Source of the DNA: Filobacillus milosensis
GTDB lineage: Bacteria; Bacillota; Bacilli; Bacillales; Alkalibacillaceae
Direction of reading: 5' to 3'
NCBI RefSeq assembly: GCF_004402015.1
Contig: NZ_SOPW01000002.1
Coordinates: 219,603-283,602 of the forward strand
DNA length: 64,000 bases
The notes beneath the pieces are model-generated. The model had not been told where the DNA came from. It saw only the letters and a program-made list of their open reading frames with translations, and did not search any database. The position numbers were made by a program, and so were the translations under genes. Shown piece after piece: positions 54,078 to 62,782 of the stretch. The first letter of the stretch is position 1. Each line of letters begins with the position of its first letter.

Positions 54078-54611
54078 TTAACTAAGAAAAATCGCTCCAT
54101 AAGATAGAGCACCTGCGATAACGAAGGCGGGGTGGATCTTCCATTTTTCCAAAAGCAAGAAGCTAGCTACTACTAATATAGCAGTCTGCACCACCCCAGC
54201 AGATTCATAGGATGTATCAAAAAATTGGAAGGCTAAAACAAATAAAAGTATTGCTATTGTCGGCCGAATCAACGCAGTCATACGTTTCACGCGCGGTGAA
54301 TCTTTAAATTTCATAATTAATCCGAGTAACATAATCATAGCAACTAAAGATGGGACGACCGTAGCAATCAAAGCTACAATGGCTCCAGGAATTCCCGCTA
54401 CATCATATCCTATGTAGCCTGCCATCTTTGTCGCGATCGGTCCTGGTAGCGCGTTCCCTAAAGCCAGCACTTCACCAAATTCAGTTGTCGTTAAAAAACT
54501 GTAGTTTTTAACAACTTCATGTTCAATTAACGGAATGGAGGCTGGACCACCTCCGTACCCAACGATTCCAGGTATAAGAAAAGCTAAAAATAAATACCAC
54601 AAATCAATCAT
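54078..54611 (-). CDS. Chromate transporter family protein (YwrA/YwrB-like half)
   Basis: This 177-residue CHR half-transporter has GIVGYGGGPASIPLIEHEVV and LGNALPGPIATKMAGYIGYDV. It is strongly similar to the protein at 21147-21680 and has the same length. It is the second gene of a pair, 16 bp after its partner. With the divergent Lrp-type regulator and the GGT-family gene it forms the same gene set as B. subtilis ywrA-ywrB-ywrC-ywrD (chromate genes). Confidence 0.9.
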   Translation of the reverse strand: MIDLWYLFLAFLIPGIVGYGGGPASIPLIEHEVVKNYSFLTTTEFGEVLALGNALPGPIATKMAGYIGYDVAGIPGAIVALIATVVPSLVAMIMLLGLIMKFKDSPRVKRMTALIRPTIAILLFVLAFQFFDTSYESAGVVQTAILVVASFLLLEKWKIHPAFVIAGALSYGAIFLS

Positions 54612-54627
54612 ACTGCTCTCCCCCTCA

Positions 54628-55179
54628 TCATGATGACTCCCTACGCTTTCCTAATAATGCAAACAAAATCAACGCTCCAATTAAGATCGCCGGATGCCAA
54701 TTCAGCCAAACATAAGTAACCAAACTCACCACAGCCAGCACGCCAGCCCACAGCCAACCTAAATCAGCTTTTGATTTTTTAATAAATGAATAAGCTAAAA
54801 CAAACAACATCACACCTACAACTGGTGCAATGGCCTGTGTCATCCCCTGAACAACAGCAGTGTCTCGATAAGCTACCAAGACACCGATCAACGTAATCAT
54901 TATTAACACAGTCGGCAGAACCGCAGCCGCGAGAGCCGTTGCCATTCCAACTAAACCGCCGACACGATAGCCAATATACCCTGCCATTTTCGTCATAATA
55001 GGACCCGGTAACGTATTCCCAATTGCTAATACATCGCCGAACTCGTCTTCACTCATCCACCCATAAGTTTCAACTACTTCTTTATGTACTAAAGGAATGG
55101 TTGATGGTCCACCACCGAACCCCAACATTCCCGAACGGAAAAAGCCTATAAATATGTTCTTTTGTAACGACAAACTCAT
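54628..55179 (-). CDS. Chromate transporter family protein (partner half)
   Basis: This 183-residue CHR half-transporter has GMLGFGGGPSTIPLVHKEVV and IGNTLPGPIMTKMAGYIGYRVGG. I take the ATG at 55179 behind GGGGTGATCATC; the GTG at 55188 is part of that ribosome site. It is the first gene of the minus-strand pair and is divergent from the Lrp/AsnC-type regulator across a 119-bp gap, so that regulator probably controls it. Confidence 0.9.
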   Translation of the reverse strand: MSLSLQKNIFIGFFRSGMLGFGGGPSTIPLVHKEVVETYGWMSEDEFGDVLAIGNTLPGPIMTKMAGYIGYRVGGLVGMATALAAAVLPTVLIMITLIGVLVAYRDTAVVQGMTQAIAPVVGVMLFVLAYSFIKKSKADLGWLWAGVLAVVSLVTYVWLNWHPAILIGALILFALLGKRRESS

Positions 55180-55231
55180 GATGATCACCCCACTAACATC
55201 CTATTAATCGTCAAATTTTTCAAACATCAAT

Positions 55232-55260
55232 GTGACATAATTGAATTTTTCTTCTATAAT
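55232..55260 (+). promoter_or_regulatory. Sigma-A promoter of the Lrp/AsnC-type regulator
   Basis: GTGACA (55232-55237) and TATAAT (55255-55260) are separated by 17 bp, ending 38 bp before the ATG. Confidence 0.7.
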
Positions 55261-55298
55261 GTGAAATATATTCTATTTAATAAAAGTGGTGAAAAAGT

Positions 55299-55748
55299 AT
55301 GAAGCTTACAGAGACAGATATAAAAATTCTAAACATCCTTAGTGATGAAGGTCGAATGTCTTATGTTGACTTAGCTAAGGAGCTCGACTTATCCCGAGTT
55401 GCGGTCCGGGATCGAATTAACCAAATGAAAGAAGCTGGCATTATTGAAAAATTTAGTGTTGTTATTAATTCAGAAAAAGTCGGCAAAGGCGTCTCTGCCT
55501 TTTTTAATGTGGATTGTGACCCAACCCACCTCGTGTATGTAGCAGAAAAACTTGCCGAAAACCCAAAGGTCGCAAGCTGCTATCAGATGACGGGACCAAG
55601 TACTTTACATACACACGTTTTAGTTGAAGACTTTAACGAATTAGAAAAATTTATTAACGAAGAGCTATATGCCTTAGACGGAATTACGCGAGTTGAGAGT
55701 CATATTCTTCTTAGACGTTTCAAAAGCCGTACAGGCCTTAAGCTATAA
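55299..55748 (+). CDS. Lrp/AsnC-family regulator (YwrC/ChrS-like)
   Basis: This 149-residue regulator has an N-terminal winged helix (LTETDIKILNILSDEGRMSY; LAKELDLSRVAVRDRINQMKEAGII) and a C-terminal RAM ligand-binding domain (about 70-145). Its position next to a CHR pair and a GGT-family gene matches B. subtilis ywrC (chrS), which controls chromate genes there. Regulation of the divergent transporter pair is therefore expected, by analogy. Confidence 0.9.
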   Translation: MKLTETDIKILNILSDEGRMSYVDLAKELDLSRVAVRDRINQMKEAGIIEKFSVVINSEKVGKGVSAFFNVDCDPTHLVYVAEKLAENPKVASCYQMTGPSTLHTHVLVEDFNELEKFINEELYALDGITRVESHILLRRFKSRTGLKL

Positions 55749-55776
55749 ACAGCCTTGCAGCACAACCAAAGTGAAA

Positions 55777-55816
55777 CAAAAGCTTCCTCGCAATCAAGCG
55801 AAGGAAGCTTTTTTAT
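55777..55816. terminator. Bidirectional intrinsic terminator
   Basis: AAAAGCTTCCTCGC and GCGAAGGAAGCTTTT pair with one bulge. It lies between the convergent regulator and GGT-family genes. Confidence 0.82.
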
Positions 55817-55818
55817 AA

Positions 55819-57435
55819 TTACCAAACGGATACATGACCGTCCGTTCTTGGTTCAGTACCACCACATAAAACTCCAGTCTCCGGATCCCTCAGAATAATC
55901 TGTCCACGGCCAAACTCTGCGTGGTAAAGACTTCGCTCAATCTTGTGACCACGACGTTGCAACGCCTGGGCTAAATGTTCCGGGAATGACGGATCAACTT
56001 TCACTGTTTTATCCTTCATCCACTGCCAACGTGGCGCATCCAGTGCGGCTTGAGGGTTCAAGTCAAAATCAACCATATTCATGACGACCTGTGCATGACC
56101 CTGTGGTTGCATGAAACCACCCATCACACCAAATGGACCAACTGCTTGATCTCCTTTTGATAAAAATCCAGGGATGATCGTATGATAAGTCTGCTTACCG
56201 CCCTCTAATGAATTCACATGTTCAGAATCAAGTGAGAACGTATGACCACGGTTTTGCATCGCAATTCCAGTGTCAGGCACGACTACACCAGATCCGAAGC
56301 CCATGTAGTTACTCTGAATGTAGGAGATCATGTTCCCGTCACCATCAGCTGCTGATAAATAAACTGTTCCTCCACGTTGAGGTTCACCAGGTATTGGATC
56401 TAACGCCTCATCTCCAATTAACTCACGACGCGCATCAGCGTATTTTTCCGACAGTAACTCTTCCACTGCAACGGCCATTTTATCCTGCTGCGTTATGTAT
56501 TCAAGTCCGTCTGCGAACGATAGTTTCATAGCTTCTATCTGCTTATGATACGTATCAACGCTATCTTTTTCCTTAAACTCATATCCCTTTAAGATATTCA
56601 ACGCCATTAAAGCAATGATTCCTTGACCGTTCGGTGGAATCTCCCACACGTCGTAGCCACGATAATTCACTTTAATAGGGTCAACCCACTGCGGTTGATA
56701 GCTTGATAGATCTTCTTTTGTTAAAAAACCATCATGCTTTTTGAACAGCGCATCAATTTCATCTGCAATTTGCCCAGAATAAAAGGACTCTGCCTTTGTT
56801 TCAGCAATTTGACGTAAACCACGTGCATGCCCTGGTGATGACCACATTTCACCGATTTCAGGTGCACGACCATTCGGCGCAAATACATTAAACCATTCTT
56901 CAAAAATCTCATCTTTAAAAATTTCTTTAAACTTCTTATAAGCACTCTTCCAGTGAAAACCTAATATCGGTGATAATGGAAAACCTTCTTCAGCGTAGCG
57001 AATCGCTGGTTCAAATAACTCTTTAAAAGGAAGTTTTCCAAAACGATCAGACAGTTCTGCCCAACCTTTTGGTGTACCCGGAACCGTTACAGGCACTTTG
57101 CCAAATGTAGGCATTTCATCATAGCCTTGTTCTTTTAACTTTTCGATTGAAATATTTTTCGGTGCGTAACCACTTGCATTAAGGCCATGAATTTTTCCAT
57201 CCACCCAGACTAAAGCAAATGAATCCGAGCCAATTCCATTAGATGTAGGTTCGACCACTGTTAAAGCAGCTGCTGTCGCAATCGCTGCGTCAATGGCATT
57301 ACCACCTTTTTTCATTATTTCAAGCCCCGCTTCAGCTGCTAATGGCTGAGACGTGGCCACCATTCCCTTTTTACCGTAAACCGCATTTCGGCGAGATGCA
57401 TAAGGGTAATACATCGGATCAAATTGAACCATCAT
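55819..57435 (-). CDS. Gamma-glutamyltransferase family protein, cytosolic (YwrD-like)
   Basis: This 538-residue N-terminal-nucleophile hydrolase homologue has no signal peptide. The large-subunit region begins GKKGMVATSQPLAAEAGLEIM. The predicted autocleavage Thr begins the small subunit in GGTVYLSAADGDGNMISYIQ. Further motifs are SNGIGSDSFALV and GGFMQPQGHAQVV. Typical GGTs are secreted, whereas the YwrD-like group is not and may act on other amides (for example oxamate or gamma-glutamyl substrates). Its place beside the chromate set copies B. subtilis ywrD. Confidence 0.88.
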   Translation of the reverse strand: MMVQFDPMYYPYASRRNAVYGKKGMVATSQPLAAEAGLEIMKKGGNAIDAAIATAAALTVVEPTSNGIGSDSFALVWVDGKIHGLNASGYAPKNISIEKLKEQGYDEMPTFGKVPVTVPGTPKGWAELSDRFGKLPFKELFEPAIRYAEEGFPLSPILGFHWKSAYKKFKEIFKDEIFEEWFNVFAPNGRAPEIGEMWSSPGHARGLRQIAETKAESFYSGQIADEIDALFKKHDGFLTKEDLSSYQPQWVDPIKVNYRGYDVWEIPPNGQGIIALMALNILKGYEFKEKDSVDTYHKQIEAMKLSFADGLEYITQQDKMAVAVEELLSEKYADARRELIGDEALDPIPGEPQRGGTVYLSAADGDGNMISYIQSNYMGFGSGVVVPDTGIAMQNRGHTFSLDSEHVNSLEGGKQTYHTIIPGFLSKGDQAVGPFGVMGGFMQPQGHAQVVMNMVDFDLNPQAALDAPRWQWMKDKTVKVDPSFPEHLAQALQRRGHKIERSLYHAEFGRGQIILRDPETGVLCGGTEPRTDGHVSVW

Positions 57436-57629
57436 TATCTCCCCTTCAGTACAATATAGTCTTAATTGATAATCATATTATCACAAAAAGTAATTAAAAT
57501 CATCTGATAATTTACAAAAAAGTAAATATAAATAATTTCATTATACATTATGTGCATAACACAATAGAAATGAATAACGTACTGAAAAATAGTTAATTAT
57601 CGCTATGGCTCGTTAACCTTAATACTTTT

Positions 57630-57643
57630 TGTTAACGCTTTCA
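57630..57643 (+). promoter_or_regulatory. Catabolite-responsive element (cre) upstream of the tct operon
   Basis: TGTTAACGCTTTCA fits the known CcpA consensus TGWNANCGNTNWCA at every defined position. It lies 68 bp upstream of the -35 box of tctC within the 367-bp gap 57436-57802. It could instead serve the divergent GGT-family gene. Confidence 0.6.
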
Positions 57644-57710
57644 TCAAAATATTTTACAAAAAGAATTATTTTTCATATATAAATTTTCTAAAAGAAAGCA
57701 AAAAACATGG

Positions 57711-57739
57711 TTGACTAACAAATGTGTGTCAATTATAAT
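57711..57739 (+). promoter_or_regulatory. Sigma-A promoter of the tct operon
   Basis: TTGACT (57711-57716) and TATAAT (57734-57739) are separated by exactly 17 bp, about 64 bp before the ATG. The rest of the gap 57436-57802 is AT-rich and holds the cre site; no gene is visible in it. Confidence 0.8.
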
Positions 57740-57802
57740 ATTTGAAACAATCAAAATTGTTAGAAAACCTTTACTACATAAAATAATAAAAGGAGAGATC
57801 TA

Positions 57803-58771
57803 ATGAAGAAATCAAAGCGTCTATTAACAGCTGCACTTTTGTCTATCATAACTTTATCGTTGGTAGCCTGCGGTGGAGGTAGCCAAGAATCAGTTGAGGA
57901 TTACCCATCGCAAGAAATTGAAATGACCATCCCTTGGTCGCCTGGCGGAGGAAGTGATATCGAGGGAAGACTGGTAGCAGATCATGCATCGGAACATGTT
58001 GGTGTTGACCTTGTTCCAGTAAACGTCCCTGGCGTTGGAGGTACAGTTGGCTTAGAAGAACTATCTAATAAAGAAGCAAACGGATATAGTATTGGTCAAA
58101 TTCACGAAGGTCTTTTAGTTTCACACCATTCTGATGTAACGGACATCAATTATGATAGCTTCGAACCAATCGCTTCGATGTCTTCATCTGATCAAATTTT
58201 AGCTGTATCAGATGACCTAGGTGTTGATACTTTAGAAGAATTTGTGGAGTATGGACAAAAAAACGAAATTCAATTCGGTGGTACTGTTGCTGGTATTCCA
58301 AGAGTTTGGGTTGAACAAATCGGTAAAGAATTAGACATCCAGTATAACTTAGTTGGTTATGAAGGAATTGCAGAAGCTATTCAAGCCCTGGCTGGCGGCC
58401 ATATTGATGCAGCCATTGTCGACTACCCTTCTGGAAATGATTTCGTTGAATCTGGAGACATGAAGTTTATTGCTATTGGTACAAAAGAACGTGCAGAGCG
58501 TACACCTGACTTACCAACTTTTGTTGAAAAAGGCTATGACTTAACGATGGGTATCAATCGTGGTTACGTAGCACCTGAAGGGACACCTCCTGAAATTATT
58601 GAAAAGCTGGAACAAGCTTTAAAAGAAACAGCTAACGATGAAGATTACATTAAAGCTGTAGAGAAAGTCGGAGCGAGCGTCAACTTCATGAACACGGAAG
58701 AATATAAAGAATACTTAGATCAGCAAGACCAAGTAATCAGTGATGTTATTGAAGAAATTTCAGCTGAATAA
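57803..58771 (+). CDS. tctC: Tripartite tricarboxylate transporter substrate-binding lipoprotein (TctC)
   Basis: This 322-residue binding protein has a lipoprotein signal (ITLSLVACGGG). The Bug/TctC fold is shown by IEMTIPWSPGGGSDIEGRLVA (substrate-clamping loop near residue 50), VPGVGGTVG and GHIDAAIVDYP. It captures a di- or tricarboxylate outside the cell. Proteins of this family can bind many acids, so citrate is only one option. It is the first gene of tctCBA, with sigma-A promoter and cre site upstream. Confidence 0.92.
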   Translation: MKKSKRLLTAALLSIITLSLVACGGGSQESVEDYPSQEIEMTIPWSPGGGSDIEGRLVADHASEHVGVDLVPVNVPGVGGTVGLEELSNKEANGYSIGQIHEGLLVSHHSDVTDINYDSFEPIASMSSSDQILAVSDDLGVDTLEEFVEYGQKNEIQFGGTVAGIPRVWVEQIGKELDIQYNLVGYEGIAEAIQALAGGHIDAAIVDYPSGNDFVESGDMKFIAIGTKERAERTPDLPTFVEKGYDLTMGINRGYVAPEGTPPEIIEKLEQALKETANDEDYIKAVEKVGASVNFMNTEEYKEYLDQQDQVISDVIEEISAE

Positions 58772-58779
58772 TGTTAACC

Positions 58780-58804
58780 ATAGAGGGGCTTAAAGCTCCT
58801 CTAT
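58780..58804 (+). terminator. Stem-loop between tctC and tctB
   Basis: ATAGAGG and CCTCTAT are exact complements flanking GGCTTAAAGCT, which can extend the stem. It lies in the 57-bp gap after the binding-protein gene. The T-run is weak, so it may stabilise or attenuate the transcript. Confidence 0.55.
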
Positions 58805-58828
58805 TATTCCATGTTAGGAGGAATCAAA

Positions 58829-59314
58829 TTGGGTGAACTAATTCTAGGACTCCTGCTAGTCTTACTTTCCATTTTAATTTATACGCAAACGGGAGATCTG
58901 CCATCGATGAATGAATCTCAGCTTGATGCAGGATCATTCCCTCAATTCATAGCCATTTTATTAGGGCTTCTTTCTCTGATTCTAGTTATTAAGCAATCTA
59001 TTCATTTATTAAAACAAAATCAAAATAAAGAACAGTCAGCCAATATTAAAGAGACACTTTTAGATGTTTATCGCGAGCACAAACTAGTACTGATCACGCT
59101 TAGTTTGATATTCCTTTACATAATTTTGATTCAAATTATAGGATTCATCATTTCATCTATTGCATTTATGATCATAACAGCATTAGTCATTGGACCAAGG
59201 AAGAAGAAAGACGTTATTACCATCTCAAGTATTGCAGTAATTTTAACAATCGGTTTATATTTCTTTTTCCAGAATGTTTTACAAGTCAGATTCCCATCAG
59301 GAGTTTTCTTCTAA
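58829..59314 (+). CDS. tctB: Tripartite tricarboxylate transporter small membrane subunit (TctB)
   Basis: This 161-residue membrane subunit has four hydrophobic segments (GELILGLLLVLLSILIYTQTG at the start; FIISSIAFMIITALVIGPRK later). The TTG at 58829 lies 7 nt after TAGGAGG. The ATG at 58811 is upstream of that ribosome site and is not used. It is the middle gene of tctCBA, 15 bp before tctA. Confidence 0.88.
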   Translation: MGELILGLLLVLLSILIYTQTGDLPSMNESQLDAGSFPQFIAILLGLLSLILVIKQSIHLLKQNQNKEQSANIKETLLDVYREHKLVLITLSLIFLYIILIQIIGFIISSIAFMIITALVIGPRKKKDVITISSIAVILTIGLYFFFQNVLQVRFPSGVFF

Positions 59315-59329
59315 GAGGAGGATTGAATT

Positions 59330-60844
59330 ATGTTTGATTTATTATTTCTAGGTTTTGGCGAAATCTTCAGGTTAGATATATTAATAATCATTTTTGTAGG
59401 CGTAGTCTTCGGGGTCATCGCAGGTCTAATTCCAGGCTTTACTGTGGCAATGGCCATCGTGTTAACCCTACCTCTAACGTTTGGCATGGATCCCGTCTCT
59501 GGTATTGCAGCTATGATTGGTGTATTTGTCGGAGGTATGTCTGGCGGTCTAATCAGTGCTGCACTATTAGGAATCCCTGGTACCCCTTCATCGGTGGCAA
59601 CAACGTTTGATGCATATCCTATGGCGAAAAAAGGGAACCCAGGCAAGGCGCTATCTATTGGAATATGGTCATCATTCCTTAGTTCTATCATCAGCTTATT
59701 TATTTTAGTGACGATTGCTCCTCAAATTTCTAGATTTGCATTGAAGTTCGGCCCATGGGAAATGTTCGCTTTAATTTGTTTAGCATTAACCATTATTGCC
59801 AGTGTTACAGGGTCTTCCATTATTAAAGGTCTAATCGCCGGACTCTTTGGCTTACTAATTTCAACCATCGGTGCCGATCCAATCATGGGATTTGCACGTT
59901 TTACATTTGACTTAAAAGTTTTAAGAGCTGGCGTTCCATTCCTTGTCGTATTGATCGGTATGTTTGCCATTTCACGTTTAATGGAGTCGCTTGAGCGTAG
60001 TGAAATGAAAAAAGATTTAGAAGCCAAACAAAAAGAAAATGCATCCGAAGTCAGTTTTGTACTTAAACCGATTCAAACACTAAAAACAGTACTTAAGAAA
60101 CCAGGCACATTATTTGGTTCTTCGGTTATTGGCGCAGTTATTGGAGCGATACCTGGCGCAGGTGGTAGCATCGCCAACATCGTAGCTTACGATCAAGCAA
60201 AAAAATGGTCAAAAGATCCTAATAAATTTGGGACAGGATGTGAAGAAGGCGTCGTTGCGTCTGAAGCAGGCAATAATTCAACTGTAGGCGGTGACTTAAT
60301 CCCAACAGTAGCATTAGGAATACCAGGATCTGCTGTTACAGCTGTATTGCTATCTGCATTAATGGTGCACGGCATTACACCTGGACCTTTACTCGTTGTA
60401 GATGAACCAAGTATTGTTGGTGGAATTTTCGTAGCGTTTTTCATAGCATCATTCGGTATGCTCATCACCCAATTTATCGGTATGCGATATTTCGTAAAAG
60501 TCACGCAAGTCCCAACGCATTTACTCGTTCCCATTATTCTGGTCCTTTGCGTAATTGGTGCATACGTCTTGAATAACCGAGTGACCGACCTTTATATTTT
60601 ACTCGCCATGGGAATCATTGGTTATTTATTTACCAAGTATAAATTTGCATTGGCCCCCGCTATTATCGGTGTCATTCTTGGGCCTATTGCAGAAGTAAAC
60701 TTGAGACGCGCATTCATGACTGATCAAGACTGGACGCTTTTTTTAACCAGACCAATCTCATTAACGTTTTTGATTTTAACGGTGATTTCAATTTCATTTA
60801 CCATCTGGCAGACTAAGAAAACGAATGAACGAACGAGGGCTTAA
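59330..60844 (+). CDS. tctA: Tripartite tricarboxylate transporter large membrane subunit (TctA)
   Basis: This 504-residue translocation subunit has about twelve hydrophobic segments. TctA signatures are GLIPGFTVAMAIVLTLPL, GLISAALLGIPGTPSSVATTFDAYPM in the first half and GAIPGAGGSIANIVAYDQAKK with GIPGSAVTAVLLSALM in the second, which reflects the internal repeat. GAGGAGG precedes the ATG. The operon should import a carboxylate by ion symport and is probably repressed by good carbon sources through the cre site. Confidence 0.94.
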   Translation: MFDLLFLGFGEIFRLDILIIIFVGVVFGVIAGLIPGFTVAMAIVLTLPLTFGMDPVSGIAAMIGVFVGGMSGGLISAALLGIPGTPSSVATTFDAYPMAKKGNPGKALSIGIWSSFLSSIISLFILVTIAPQISRFALKFGPWEMFALICLALTIIASVTGSSIIKGLIAGLFGLLISTIGADPIMGFARFTFDLKVLRAGVPFLVVLIGMFAISRLMESLERSEMKKDLEAKQKENASEVSFVLKPIQTLKTVLKKPGTLFGSSVIGAVIGAIPGAGGSIANIVAYDQAKKWSKDPNKFGTGCEEGVVASEAGNNSTVGGDLIPTVALGIPGSAVTAVLLSALMVHGITPGPLLVVDEPSIVGGIFVAFFIASFGMLITQFIGMRYFVKVTQVPTHLLVPIILVLCVIGAYVLNNRVTDLYILLAMGIIGYLFTKYKFALAPAIIGVILGPIAEVNLRRAFMTDQDWTLFLTRPISLTFLILTVISISFTIWQTKKTNERTRA

Positions 60845-60927
60845 AAAATTATGTCTAATCATGTTTAACCCCCATCAAATCGGGAATATAACAAGTAACA
60901 CATAACCTCCCCCTAAATTTACGCATC

Positions 60928-60961
60928 AAAAAAGTGATTCGTGCATGCGAATCACTTTTTT
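60928..60961. terminator. Bidirectional intrinsic terminator
   Basis: AAAAAAGTGATTCG / CGAATCACTTTTTT is a perfect stem with a TGCATG loop, between convergent genes. Confidence 0.9.
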
Positions 60962-62052
60962 GTATCTTCTAAAATATAATCAGCCATTAATAAACCCATT
61001 GAAAAGTTCTGTTGCCAAATTCGGTTATAGTTTTCTAAAGGTACTGGCCCCGGCCCTGCATAAGGCGCGATCTCAGGTGTTAAGTTTGGCGCTCCAATTT
61101 CATGCGCGAACCAATCGGAAAACATTCCCCCAGATCCTCCGCGATGTAAAGGGTATCCCGTTTCCTCTCCAAACACAGTAGCTAATTCATAACTAACGTC
61201 TTCAAGATCTTCAGGTAAATTTTTTCCCCAATAGACAAGCTCACCTGATGTATGATATGCGAGCGCCAGTTCAAAATTATGATTCTTCACAAACGCTGCA
61301 ATTGCCTGCGTTTCTGGCTCACTCATCGGTGAAGGCCCTTTATAATTTTGAAAACCAGGCTCACCAGTGTCCGCGTGTGCCTGCTCCCAACCTACTGAAT
61401 AATTACGATTTAAGTCCACACCATTCGCATTCGCCTTCCATCGAGAAAAGTCAGGATTACCATCGTGAATCTTTAGCAAATACTCACTATTGCTAAGCGC
61501 ATCTGCCCCTTTTTGTACCAACGTCACACCATCCGGGTTAACCATTGGAACGTAATAAATAGATACTTTTTGCAGTAACTCACGCACATCAAATCCATCG
61601 ACCTTTTCACTATTAACAAACGCCGCACTATATGAATCTATCTGGTTCATCACGAGATTCGTCGTAATCCATTCACGAGCATGTGTCGCAGCATGAATAA
61701 AAATTTCCCGCTCACCATACCCCAACCGCACAGCATAAATGTCACGTCCGTCAACCGACTCACCTATCACTTCGTTAGTGACTAATCCATTATAACGGTC
61801 CGTTAATCTATAAATATCCTCGACCATATTTTCATATGTATAGACCTGCCTTGGATTAACGATTGGCTCCGTAGTAATGACATCACTTTCAGATAAAATC
61901 GCAACCGAAGACACTAGAGACGATTTCGGCTTCATATTATATTCATAGCTTTGTAGATTATCAGCTGGTTGACTTCTGATCATCAGCATTCCAACTAATA
62001 ATGCCCCACTCACGACCATACCCAAAGCCAACCACTTGATGTTTACTTTCAA
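60952..62052 (-). CDS. M14-family zinc carboxypeptidase, membrane-anchored
   Basis: This 366-residue protein starts at the TTG at 62052, after GGGGGAAG; a frame open to 62130 runs through the panD terminator. A single N-terminal membrane segment (IKWLALGMVVSGALLVGMLMI) anchors or exports it. The M14 domain has zinc ligands His and Glu in HAATHAREW, the third His in ALAYHTSGELVYW and the catalytic Glu in LTPEIAPY. DLNRNYSVGW binds the substrate carboxylate. It resembles gamma-D-glutamyl-diaminopimelate or metallo-carboxypeptidases of Bacillaceae, and the substrate is not certain. Confidence 0.9.
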   Translation of the reverse strand: MKVNIKWLALGMVVSGALLVGMLMIRSQPADNLQSYEYNMKPKSSLVSSVAILSESDVITTEPIVNPRQVYTYENMVEDIYRLTDRYNGLVTNEVIGESVDGRDIYAVRLGYGEREIFIHAATHAREWITTNLVMNQIDSYSAAFVNSEKVDGFDVRELLQKVSIYYVPMVNPDGVTLVQKGADALSNSEYLLKIHDGNPDFSRWKANANGVDLNRNYSVGWEQAHADTGEPGFQNYKGPSPMSEPETQAIAAFVKNHNFELALAYHTSGELVYWGKNLPEDLEDVSYELATVFGEETGYPLHRGGSGGMFSDWFAHEIGAPNLTPEIAPYAGPGPVPLENYNRIWQQNFSMGLLMADYILEDTKK

Positions 62053-62089
62053 TTGTCTTCCCCCGACTTTTAGCTTTTTTTCTATTATA

Positions 62090-62125
62090 GCAGAAAAAAG
62101 CCTTACACTTTTAATCGTGTAAGGC
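62090..62125 (-). terminator. Terminator of panD
   Basis: On the minus strand GCCTTACAC and GTGTAAGGC form a perfect 9-bp stem followed by TTTTTTCTG. Confidence 0.88.
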
Positions 62126-62132
62126 TCCACTA

Positions 62133-62528
62133 TTACTCTACTTCTACACCTTCTGGCCAGTGTAGATCATGTTTTTCAACACTCGTAATCTGGTTTTCAC
62201 CGTCAACAAAGACAACTTTCGGCTTCAAGTCCTTGATCTCTTCTTCCGTGTATAAGCCCATGCTTAGGATAATCACGATATCCCCTGGGGAGAACAGGTG
62301 AGCAGGCGGTCCATTCAAACAAATTTTACCCGAACCTTCAGGCGCTGGAATCGCATAAGTTTTCCAAAGCGTGGCATTACGAACGTTCGTAATCTGTACC
62401 ATTTCGTACGGCTTAATATTCGCTTCCTTCATTAACTTATAATCAATCGTGATGCTGCCGACATAATCTAGGTCCGCTTCAGTCACGGTTGCTCTATGAA
62501 TCTTCCCTTTACACATCTTACGTTGCAT
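62133..62528 (-). CDS. panD: Aspartate 1-decarboxylase proenzyme
   Basis: PanD converts L-aspartate to beta-alanine for pantothenate. The 131-residue proenzyme cleaves itself between Gly-24 and Ser-25 in LDYVGSITID to form the pyruvoyl group. The N-terminus MQRKMCKGKIHRATVTEAD and the segment CLNGPPAHLFSPGDIVIILS are typical. In many Bacillaceae panD sits in panBCD; here it stands alone with its own terminator, so panB and panC must be elsewhere. Confidence 0.95.
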   Translation of the reverse strand: MQRKMCKGKIHRATVTEADLDYVGSITIDYKLMKEANIKPYEMVQITNVRNATLWKTYAIPAPEGSGKICLNGPPAHLFSPGDIVIILSMGLYTEEEIKDLKPKVVFVDGENQITSVEKHDLHWPEGVEVE

Positions 62529-62730
62529 AACGTTCCCCTCCTATGTAGTGTTTAGATAACAGTATAAGTGAGTGTGGGGAAATAGACAAGCGTTGATGAC
62601 GCCAAGATCCCAATTAGTGGCGAATTAAAAATTTATGTAAACCTTGGTTCAGTATTTATTAATCAAATTTTCTAACTAAATCAAGATAAAAATCATTCAA
62701 AACGAAGCTGAAAACTTGATTTACCATACT

Positions 62731-62759
62731 TTGACATTAAATATAATTCAATATATATT
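62731..62759 (+). promoter_or_regulatory. Sigma-A promoter of the second NERD gene
   Basis: TTGACA (62731-62736) and TATATT (62754-62759) are separated by exactly 17 bp, with the ATG 24 bp after the -10 box. The 254-bp gap 62529-62782 holds no other feature I can support. Confidence 0.75.
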
Positions 62760-62782
62760 AATAGCAAAAAAGAGGTGCACAT

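Noticed and set aside
62053..62130. N-terminal extension of the M14 carboxypeptidase
   Set aside because: It runs through the panD terminator. The TTG at 62052 begins a proper membrane anchor.
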